This document shows positions 28,297-35,528 of a DNA stretch of 64,000 nt, in pieces. The stretch is from NCBI RefSeq assembly GCF_000454545.1, contig NZ_CM002139.1, forward strand, positions 4,344,616 to 4,408,615, read 5' to 3'. The stretch is from Xanthomonas cassavae CFBP 4642 (GTDB taxonomy: Bacteria > Pseudomonadota > Gammaproteobacteria > Xanthomonadales > Xanthomonadaceae). A program made the position numbers and the translations under genes. Position 1 is the first letter of the stretch. Each line of letters opens with the position of its first letter. The notes under the pieces were generated by a model. It saw only the letters and a list, made by a program, of their open reading frames with translations, was not told the DNA's origin and searched no databases.

Positions 28297-29283
28297 ATGG
28301 ATGCGCCTTCATCTTCCCGCATCAACGGTGCCGCAACATCGCGGCACCGTCTGGATTATCTGGTCAGCTTCGTTGTGCTGCTATGCGGCGGCTATATCGC
28401 CGCATTGGTCTGGGTAGACCACGGGAACGGGACGTTTTCGCGGCTGTGTGACGCCTGGCACCTGATGTTGCTCGCAATCGTGCCCGTATCGCTGACGTAC
28501 CTGTTTCGGTACTGGCGCTGGCAATGGCTGCTCCGTCGCAAAGGGCATCGCGTACCAATGGGGCTTGGCCTGGCTGGCTATTTGGCGGGCTTCGCACTGA
28601 CCGCTACGCCAGGCAAGGCAGGCGAACTGATGCGAATTCGCTACTTCGCGCGGATGGGCATTCCCGCCGAGCGCACATTGGGTGTCTTCGTCTTCGAGCG
28701 CGCATCCGACCTTTTGGTCATCCTGTCGCTGTCCCTGCTGGCCGCATCAGTATTCCCCACCTTGGGCGCGCTAGCTGCAGTTGTGCTGGGATTTGTCTGC
28801 GCGCTGTTCGGCGCAGCCGCCTGGCCCACGTTGTTGGACAACCTGAAAGGCGTGAGCGCGCGCCTTCCCGGCCGCTGGCTGCGGCGACTGGCGCATTTTT
28901 TCCTTGCGGCAGCGCTGGAATTGCGTAGCTGCCTGGATCTACCTGCGTTCGGGCAAAGCATGCTTGCCGGGTTCATCGCCTGGGGACTGACATCGGCGGT
29001 GTTCGTGAGCCTTTGCGTCGGCATGGGCCTGCAACTGGAGCCTACTGTCGCGTTCGGCATTTACCCACTTGCGATGCTGATCGGCGCACTGTCGTTTGTT
29101 CCCGGTGGCGTCGGCTCGACCGAACTGGCCATCGTATTGATGCTCAATCGGCTCGGAATTTCTACTGCAGACGCTATTGCGGTCGCTGTCGCGGCGCGCC
29201 TGGTGACGCTTTGGTACGCCATACTCGTCGGTGCAGTGTCCATGCTTTCTGCAGAATTCGCCGTTCGTAAGAGAGCTCGGTGA
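28297..29283 (+). CDS. YbhN/AglD-type (UPF0104) polytopic membrane protein
   Basis: 328-aa protein with about eight membrane helices, of the lysylphosphatidylglycerol synthase TM-region / UPF0104 family. [18 protein letters not shown] and [18 protein letters not shown] are the family's two conserved loops. Members lacking the soluble synthetase domain are often found with polyprenyl-phosphate sugar genes and have been proposed as flippases; that is inference here. It opens the plus-strand half of the LPS locus, 15 bases after etfA and 45 bases before the HAD-UbiA gene. Confidence 0.82.
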   Translation: MDAPSSSRINGAATSRHRLDYLVSFVVLLCGGYIAALVWVDHGNGTFSRLCDAWHLMLLAIVPVSLTYLFRYWRWQWLLRRKGHRVPMGLGLAGYLAGFALTATPGKAGELMRIRYFARMGIPAERTLGVFVFERASDLLVILSLSLLAASVFPTLGALAAVVLGFVCALFGAAAWPTLLDNLKGVSARLPGRWLRRLAHFFLAAALELRSCLDLPAFGQSMLAGFIAWGLTSAVFVSLCVGMGLQLEPTVAFGIYPLAMLIGALSFVPGGVGSTELAIVLMLNRLGISTADAIAVAVAARLVTLWYAILVGAVSMLSAEFAVRKRAR

Positions 29284-29328
29284 TTGGCAGGTATAATCGG
29301 CGCCCCGTAATGGATCGCCAGGCAGTCG

Positions 29329-30774
29329 ATGTCCGCCCCTACCAACAGCACCACCCGTCCGGTTGTTTCGGGACGCGCCTTGTGCGTGGATCTGGATGGC
29401 ACGCTTTTGAATTCGGACATTCTCTATGAGTCGGTGCTGGCGTTGCTGGCGCGAAACCCGCTCTACGTGTTCTTGCTGCCGCTGTGGCTGTTGCGTGGCA
29501 AGGCCGTGCTGAAGCGCGAACTTGCGTCCCGCGTCGTCCTGCCGGCAGAGACCCTGCCCTACAACCACCAGGTGCTAGAGCTGTTGCGCACCACAACGCA
29601 ACGCCCGCGCGTGTTGTGCACCGCCTCCGACGCACTCCTGGTGCAGCCCATTGCAGAGCATCTGGGCCTTTTCGAGCAGGTCATTGCCAGTGATGGAAAG
29701 CGCAATCTGTCTGGTCGCAACAAGGCAGAGGTGCTGGTCGACGCGTTTGGTCAGGGCAGTTTCGATTACGCAGGCAACGGCAGTGTGGATTTACACGTGT
29801 GGGAAAGGGCCGGTGGCGCCTGGGTCGTCAACAATGGCGTCGCACTTGCCAAGGCCGCTGCGCAGCGGACGACCGTGCATGCGCATTGGCCGGCGCCGCC
29901 GCGCGCCCGTGCATGGCTGAAGGCGTTACGCCTGCATCAGTGGCTGAAGAATCTGCTGGTGTTCGTTCCCTTGCTGACCGCGCACCGCTTCCTGAATCTG
30001 GAATCGGTGGTGCAATCCACAATTGCGCTGGTGGCGTTCGGGCTATGCGCCTCCGGCGTCTATGTGCTCAACGATCTGCTGGACCTGACGCCTGACCGCC
30101 AGCACCCCCGCAAGCGCAAGCGCCCGTTCGCGGCAGGTCGACTTCCTCTTTTGCAGGGTCTGCTGGTTGCCCCCGCGCTGACCGTAGCCGGCCTCCTGCT
30201 GTCGCTGGCATGCAGCATCGAGTTCACCCTGGTACTGATCGCCTACTACGTCATGACATTGGCGTACTCACTGCGGTTGAAACGCATCGTGATGATCGAC
30301 GTCGTACTGCTCGCAGCGCTCTACACCGTACGCATCATCGGCGGCGCCATGGCGATCAGCGTCGAACTCTCGTTCTGGCTATTGGCATTTTCGATGTTCA
30401 TGTTCCTGTCGCTGGCCCTCCTTAAGCGGTACACCGAGCTGCATGCCATGTTGAGCAGCGGCAAGACCAAGGCCAGTGGCCGCGCCTATTCGGTCGAGGA
30501 CCTCTCGTTACTGCAGTCGATGGGTGCAGCGGCTGGCTACATCGCGGTGATGGTGATGGCGCTGTACATCAATAGCCCCGAGAGCGTGGCGCTGTACCGC
30601 AATCCCAAGCTGCTATGGCTGGTGTGTCCGGTGCTGCTGTACTGGGTGAGCCGGGTCTGGATCATCGCCCATCGGGGGGAGATGCATGATGACCCTATCG
30701 TATTCGCTGCCACTGATCGCGTAAGCCAGATTGTTGTCGTGCTGTGCGGGTTGTTTGCCTTGAGCGCCATCTGA
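29329..30774 (+). CDS. HAD phosphatase - UbiA prenyltransferase fusion (DPPR synthase-like)
   Basis: 481-aa fusion. Residues about 15-190 are a HAD-type phosphatase domain with the nucleophile motif DLDGT (D21, D23). Residues about 195-481 are a UbiA-type integral membrane prenyltransferase with the Mg-binding motif NDLLDLTPD (248-256), the following Arg/Lys-rich HPRKRKRP, and YSLRLKRIVMIDVV as second motif. This pattern matches decaprenyl-phosphate 5-phosphoribosyltransferase, which joins PRPP to a polyprenyl phosphate. The HAD part could remove the 5'-phosphate afterwards, a step done by a separate enzyme in mycobacteria. It overlaps the DprE1-like gene by one base (TGATG). Function is inferred from motifs and the adjacent dprE1/dprE2-like genes. 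Confidence 0.8.
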   Translation: MSAPTNSTTRPVVSGRALCVDLDGTLLNSDILYESVLALLARNPLYVFLLPLWLLRGKAVLKRELASRVVLPAETLPYNHQVLELLRTTTQRPRVLCTASDALLVQPIAEHLGLFEQVIASDGKRNLSGRNKAEVLVDAFGQGSFDYAGNGSVDLHVWERAGGAWVVNNGVALAKAAAQRTTVHAHWPAPPRARAWLKALRLHQWLKNLLVFVPLLTAHRFLNLESVVQSTIALVAFGLCASGVYVLNDLLDLTPDRQHPRKRKRPFAAGRLPLLQGLLVAPALTVAGLLLSLACSIEFTLVLIAYYVMTLAYSLRLKRIVMIDVVLLAALYTVRIIGGAMAISVELSFWLLAFSMFMFLSLALLKRYTELHAMLSSGKTKASGRAYSVEDLSLLQSMGAAAGYIAVMVMALYINSPESVALYRNPKLLWLVCPVLLYWVSRVWIIAHRGEMHDDPIVFAATDRVSQIVVVLCGLFALSAI

Positions 30775-32075
30775 TGGCAGCGGGGCAGTCCTGGGGGCGC
30801 TATCCCAGAGCACACCAGACGCTGCTACCGGTCCATGATCGCGCGGCAAGCCTGCCGGCATTCGACGGCCATGCCCTGCCTCGTGGCAATGGACGCAGTT
30901 ATGGCGACAGTTGCCTGAACCCGGATGGTGCACTGCTGTGCGCACGTGGGCTTGATCGATTCATCGCTTTTGATCCAGGTAATGGTGTCTTGCGTTGTGA
31001 GTCGGGAGTCACCCTTGCCGAGATCATCGAGCTGGTATTGCCGCAAGGCTGGTTTCTGCCAGTGACGCCCGGCACGCGCTACGTCACCGTCGCCGGGGCG
31101 ATCGCCAACGACGTGCACGGCAAGAACCATCATCGTACCGGCAATTTTGGCCATCATGTGCGCGCATTCGAGCTGTTGCGCAGCGACGGCGAGCGGCGGC
31201 TATGCACCCCGGACGACGCCGATCTCTGGTTTGCGGCCACGGTGGGAGGGCTGGGCCTGACCGGCCTGATCACCTGGGCGGAAATTCAGTTGCGCCGTGT
31301 CGGCAGTCCCGCGCTGGAAGCAGAGAACATCCGCTTCGGCTCACTCGATGAATTCTTCGAGTTGTCGGCGGCATCTGCCGAAAGCCACGAGTACAGCGTG
31401 GCTTGGATCGATTGTCTGGCAAGTGGCAAGGCGCGTGGACGCGGGCACTTCACCCGCGCCGATCACTGCACCGGGCTTGCCCAGGAGCGACCAACGTCGC
31501 CAGGCGCAGGCGTGTCCATGCCTGTCACGCCACCGATTTCGCTGGTGAACAAGTTGTCCCTGCGGCCTTTCAACGCGGTTTACTACTGGCGCCAACCCGC
31601 TCCGCACAAACGCTTTGTCACCCATCTGTTGCCGTTCTTTTATCCGCTGGACGGCATCCGTGACTGGAACCGGATGTATGGCCCGTCCGGCTTTCTGCAG
31701 TATCAATGTGTATTGCCCCCCGCAACCGCACGGGATGGGGTCAACGCGCTACTAGCCGAGATCGCGCGCAGTGGTCGCGGCTCGTTCCTGGCAGTGCTGA
31801 AAGAGTTCGGCAACACGCCTTCCATCGGCATGCTGTCTTTCCCGAGGCCCGGGACGACGTTGGCACTGGACTTTCCCAATACAGGTGCTGACGTACTCCG
31901 CCTGCTTGAGCGACTCGACCGCGTCGTCGACGAGGCAGGCGGCGCTCTGTACCCTGCAAAAGACGCACGTATGGCCGCGCATTCGTTCCAGCGCGCCTAT
32001 GGCCGCTGGAGCGAATTCAGTGGCTATCTCGATCCACGTTTTTCATCCGGCTTCTGGCGCCGGGTCACGGAGTAG
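30774..32075 (+). CDS. DprE1-like FAD-dependent polyprenyl-phosphoribose 2'-oxidase
   Basis: 433-aa oxidase of the VAO/FAD-binding type 4 family. RGNGRSYGDS (37-46) and DVHGKNHH (113-120) correspond to the flavin-binding signatures of mycobacterial DprE1. The C-terminal LYPAKDAR contains K396, matching DprE1's catalytic lysine. At the position of the benzothiazinone-reactive Cys387 of Mycobacterium tuberculosis this protein reads TLALDFP, with Ala364. It would oxidise the 2'-OH of polyprenyl-phosphoryl ribose to the keto form. It lies between the UbiA fusion (1-base overlap) and the DprE2-like gene (2 bases), so the three form a tight transcription and translation unit. An aldonolactone oxidase role is the alternative but fits the context less well. 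Confidence 0.82.
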   Translation: MAAGQSWGRYPRAHQTLLPVHDRAASLPAFDGHALPRGNGRSYGDSCLNPDGALLCARGLDRFIAFDPGNGVLRCESGVTLAEIIELVLPQGWFLPVTPGTRYVTVAGAIANDVHGKNHHRTGNFGHHVRAFELLRSDGERRLCTPDDADLWFAATVGGLGLTGLITWAEIQLRRVGSPALEAENIRFGSLDEFFELSAASAESHEYSVAWIDCLASGKARGRGHFTRADHCTGLAQERPTSPGAGVSMPVTPPISLVNKLSLRPFNAVYYWRQPAPHKRFVTHLLPFFYPLDGIRDWNRMYGPSGFLQYQCVLPPATARDGVNALLAEIARSGRGSFLAVLKEFGNTPSIGMLSFPRPGTTLALDFPNTGADVLRLLERLDRVVDEAGGALYPAKDARMAAHSFQRAYGRWSEFSGYLDPRFSSGFWRRVTE

Positions 32076-32077
32076 AC

Positions 32078-32806
32078 ATGCAACGCGTCCTCATCATCGG
32101 TGCCACCTCGGCCATCGCAGAAGCAACCGCCCGACGCTACGCCGCGCGCGGGGCGGCGATCCATTTGCTCGGCCGGCAGGCAACTCGCCTGGAAGCGATT
32201 GCGGCCGACCTGACGACCCGCGGCGCCCGAAGCAGCATCGGCGTGCTGGATGTCAACGACAATGCGCATCATGGCGAAGTTCTGGATGCAGCCTGGGCTG
32301 CCTTGAGCGGTGTCGATGTCGTGTTGATCGCACACGGCACGCTGCCGGATCAGGCTGCGTGTGACGCATCGGTCGAACTGTCGCTGCGCGAATTCGCCAC
32401 CAACGGCACCTCCACGATTGCGCTGTGCGCAGCGATTGTGCCGCGACTGACGTCGGGTGCCACGCTGGCAGTCATTTCTTCTGTGGCGGGAGATCGCGGC
32501 CGAGCCAGCAACTACCTTTATGGCAGTGCCAAGGCCGCTGTGACCGCCTACTTGAGCGGTCTGGGACAACGCCTGCGCCCGCAAGGCATCAACGTCGTCA
32601 CGATCAAGCCGGGCTTCGTCGACACCCCCATGACTGCGGCCTTCAAAAAGGGCGCACTGTGGGCAAAGCCGGACCAGATTGCCAAGGGGATACTCAGCGC
32701 AGTGGACAGCCGTCGCGCTGTGGCTTACCTGCCTGGTTTCTGGTGGGTAATCATGCTGGTAATCAAGAATATCCCGGAATTCATTTTTCGCAGGATCAAG
32801 CTCTGA
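32078..32806 (+). CDS. DprE2-like short-chain reductase
   Basis: 242-aa classical SDR. The N-terminus RVLIIGATSAIAEATARRYA gives the nucleotide loop, SSVAGDRGRASNYLYGSAK holds the catalytic Ser-Tyr-Lys set, and KPGFVDTPMT follows. The C-terminal WWVIMLVIKNIPEFIFRRI is hydrophobic, consistent with membrane association. In mycobacteria DprE2 reduces the 2-keto intermediate to decaprenyl-phosphoryl arabinose; the same role is inferred here from its place directly after the DprE1-like gene. Confidence 0.8.
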   Translation: MQRVLIIGATSAIAEATARRYAARGAAIHLLGRQATRLEAIAADLTTRGARSSIGVLDVNDNAHHGEVLDAAWAALSGVDVVLIAHGTLPDQAACDASVELSLREFATNGTSTIALCAAIVPRLTSGATLAVISSVAGDRGRASNYLYGSAKAAVTAYLSGLGQRLRPQGINVVTIKPGFVDTPMTAAFKKGALWAKPDQIAKGILSAVDSRRAVAYLPGFWWVIMLVIKNIPEFIFRRIKL

Positions 32807-32807
32807 C

Positions 32808-33752
32808 ATGACGGACAAACACGCCAAGATCGTCATCACCGGCGCCGCGGGCCTGGTCGGCCAGAACCTAATCGTCGAACTCGAACAGCAGGGCTACACC
32901 CAGTTGGTAGCGATCGACAAACACGCGCACAACCTGCAGATCCTGCGCGAGCTGCACCCGGCAGTGCGCGTGGTGCAGGCGGACCTTGCCGAGCCCGGCG
33001 ACTGGGCACGCGAGTTCGGGGGTGCAGCCTGCGTCGCCCAGTTGCACGCGCAGATCACCGGCAAGACCACTGACCTATTCACCCGCAACAATCTGACTGC
33101 GACAGCGCACGTGCTCGATGCCTGCCGCGCGGCGAAGGTACCATATCTGGTGCACATCAGCTCCTCGGTGGTGAACTCGGTGGCCAAGGACGACTACACC
33201 AACACCAAGCGGGCACAGGAAGAGATGGTGGTCGCCAGCGGCCTGCTCCACTGCGTGCTACGCCCAACCCTGATGTTCGGCTGGTTCGATCCTAAACACC
33301 TTGGCTGGCTGTCGCGCTTCATGGCCAGGACGCCGGTGTTCCCGATTCCGGGCGATGGCCGCTTCATGCGCCAGCCGCTGTACGAGCGCGACTTCTGCCG
33401 TTGCATCGCCAAGTGCATCGAACGCGAGCCCGACGGCGATGTCTACGATATCGTTGGCGATACGCGCGTGGACTACGTCGACATCATCAAGACGATCAAG
33501 CGGGTTAAAAAACTGCATACCCTGATCTTGCATATCCCGATCGGCTTATTCGCCTTTCTGCTGCGTGTGTATTCGCTTTTCAGTTCTAAGCCACCATTCA
33601 CCGCCGACCAGCTCAAGGCGCTCAGCGCCGGCGACGACTTCAAGGGCGTCGATACCGAAGCGGTGTTCGGAGTGCGACAAACGCCGTTCGAGGACGCGAT
33701 CCGCGAAAGCTATACCGACCCGCGCTACAGCCATATTGTGCTCAAGCGCTGA
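32808..33752 (+). CDS. NAD-dependent epimerase/dehydratase family protein
   Basis: 314-aa extended SDR with the dinucleotide loop GAAGLVGQNL at the start. The usual YxxxK pair appears as DDYTNTKRAQEE. The C-terminal part includes a hydrophobic helix (LHIPIGLFAFLLRVYSLF), unusual for soluble nucleotide-sugar epimerases and suggestive of a membrane-bound substrate. It begins 1 base after the DprE2-like gene, with a HemY-like flavoprotein 23 bases downstream. The sugar substrate cannot be named. Confidence 0.72.
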   Translation: MTDKHAKIVITGAAGLVGQNLIVELEQQGYTQLVAIDKHAHNLQILRELHPAVRVVQADLAEPGDWAREFGGAACVAQLHAQITGKTTDLFTRNNLTATAHVLDACRAAKVPYLVHISSSVVNSVAKDDYTNTKRAQEEMVVASGLLHCVLRPTLMFGWFDPKHLGWLSRFMARTPVFPIPGDGRFMRQPLYERDFCRCIAKCIEREPDGDVYDIVGDTRVDYVDIIKTIKRVKKLHTLILHIPIGLFAFLLRVYSLFSSKPPFTADQLKALSAGDDFKGVDTEAVFGVRQTPFEDAIRESYTDPRYSHIVLKR

Positions 33753-33775
33753 ACCGTCATACGAGACTTAAAACT

Positions 33776-35071
33776 ATGAGTACATTCGCGATCGTCGGCA
33801 GCGGCCCAATGGGCCTGATGGCCGCCATGGAACTGCTGAAGAAGGGCCACCAGGTCGACGTGTACGAACGCGACGACCGCATCGGCGGCATGTCAGCGGA
33901 CTTCGATTTCAACGGCCTGCGCATCGAGCGCTATTACCACTTCATCTGCAAGACCGACTTTCCGCTCTTCAAACTGCTCGAGAATCTAAAGCTGTCCGAT
34001 CACCTGCATTGGACCGACACCAAGATGGGTTACTACTACCAGGGCAAGCTGCACAAATGGGGGACGCCGTTCGCTCTGCTGGGTTTCCCGCATCTGGGCC
34101 TGGTCGACAAGATCCGCTACGCCCTGCACGTCATGCATACCAAGGGCATCAGCGACTGGACTGCGCTGGACAAGCAGAACGCGCGCGACTGGATCACCCG
34201 CTGGATCGGCCCCAAAGCCTACAAGGTGATGTGGGAGAAGGCGTTCGCTCTGAAGTTCTTCGAGTACCAGAACGACCTGTCCGCCTCGTGGATCGGCACA
34301 CGCATTAAGCGCGTGGCGTTGTCGCGGCGCAATCTTCTTAATGAAAGCATGGGCTATCTTGAGGGCGGCTCGGCTGTTTTGCTGGAACGCATGGCGGCAG
34401 AAGTTGCACGTCTCGGCGGCCGAATCCTGCTGTCGCGACCGATCGACGAGGTCGCCTCGACCGACGGCAAGGTCACCGGCATCCGCACTTGCGATGGCCA
34501 CCAAGCCTACGACGGCGTGGTGTCCACCGCGCCGATCCAGTACGTACCCAGGATGGTGCCCGGCTTGCCGAAGGCCTTCGCCGACCAGATCGGCACCATC
34601 GAGAATATTCCGGTTGCCTGCGTGATCCTCAAGCTGTCCCAGCCAGTCAGCGAAAATTTCTGGATGAACATCAGCGACGACCGGATCGCCATCCCAGGCC
34701 TGATCGAGTACAGCAACCTCAACCCCGGCAATGGCCCCGGCGAGCACATCGTGTACGCGCCCTACTACATGCCCAAGACCCACCCGAAGTGGCAGTGGAG
34801 CAACCAGCGGTTGATCGACGAAGTCATCAGCTACTTGCCGATGATCAATCCAGACTTCAAGCCGGAGTGGATCCGCGCAACCCATTGCCATCGCTACGAA
34901 TATGCGCAAACCATCTGCCCGCCCGGATTCCAGGGCATGCTGCCGCCGATGAAAACACCGCTGCGCGGCTTCTACATGGCCGATACGGCCTATTATTATC
35001 CGGAAGACCGCTCGATCAACGAGAGCATCGCCACCGCGCAGCAACTCGCGGCCGAGGCGATGAACGGATGA
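33776..35071 (+). CDS. HemY/UDP-galactopyranose mutase-like FAD-dependent oxidoreductase
   Basis: 431-aa flavoprotein with the N-terminal FAD loop AIVGSGPMGLMAAMELLKKG and the following DRIGGMSADFDFNG. The C-terminal FAD contact is GFYMADTAYYYPEDRS-like. It belongs to the NAD(P)/FAD-dependent COG1232 group that includes protoporphyrinogen oxidase and is loosely related to UDP-galactopyranose mutase. Members commonly sit with an epimerase and a GtrA gene in glycan clusters. It overlaps the GtrA gene by ATGA. No reaction can be assigned. Confidence 0.75.
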   Translation: MSTFAIVGSGPMGLMAAMELLKKGHQVDVYERDDRIGGMSADFDFNGLRIERYYHFICKTDFPLFKLLENLKLSDHLHWTDTKMGYYYQGKLHKWGTPFALLGFPHLGLVDKIRYALHVMHTKGISDWTALDKQNARDWITRWIGPKAYKVMWEKAFALKFFEYQNDLSASWIGTRIKRVALSRRNLLNESMGYLEGGSAVLLERMAAEVARLGGRILLSRPIDEVASTDGKVTGIRTCDGHQAYDGVVSTAPIQYVPRMVPGLPKAFADQIGTIENIPVACVILKLSQPVSENFWMNISDDRIAIPGLIEYSNLNPGNGPGEHIVYAPYYMPKTHPKWQWSNQRLIDEVISYLPMINPDFKPEWIRATHCHRYEYAQTICPPGFQGMLPPMKTPLRGFYMADTAYYYPEDRSINESIATAQQLAAEAMNG

Positions 35072-35460
35072 AGCGGCAGGTCGTGTTGTTTCTCGCCGCT
35101 GGCGGCATCGCCGCTGCGGCGAATTTCGGTTCGCGTATCGTACTGAGCTATGTACTGGCTTACGTCCCAGCGATCGTGATCGCCTACATCATCGGCATGA
35201 TCACCGCTTTCTCACTCAACCGTGCATTCGTTTTCAAGAACCCCACCAATTCAGTGGGTACGCAAGTGGCGTGGTTCGTGCTGATCAATCTGTTCGCCGT
35301 GGCGCAGACGGTAGTGATCAGCCTTCTGCTCTCTCGCTGGTTGACCCTCTGGCTACCGAGCCGCGACACGGCCGAAACCTTGGCGCACGCCATCGGTGTC
35401 GTGTTCCCGGTGTTCACCAGCTTCGTCGGTCACAAGTATCTTTCGTTCCGGGCGCAGTGA
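35068..35460 (+). CDS. GtrA family membrane protein
   Basis: 130-aa protein with four predicted membrane helices. The conserved GtrA features are the FLAAGGIAAAANFGSRIVLSY start, NRAFVFKNP after helix 2, and FVGHKYLSFR at the end. GtrA-type proteins are linked to membrane translocation of polyprenyl-phosphate-linked sugars. In mycobacteria a GtrA-like gene also lies beside dprE1/dprE2. Last gene of the plus-strand half; 68 bases separate it from the convergent operon end. Confidence 0.85.
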   Translation: MKRQVVLFLAAGGIAAAANFGSRIVLSYVLAYVPAIVIAYIIGMITAFSLNRAFVFKNPTNSVGTQVAWFVLINLFAVAQTVVISLLLSRWLTLWLPSRDTAETLAHAIGVVFPVFTSFVGHKYLSFRAQ

Positions 35461-35528
35461 AGGCACCGATGGCCGGATCCACACACCGCGTCACGCGCTG
35501 TTGTTTCTTAAGGTAAAAGTGCGCCGAC

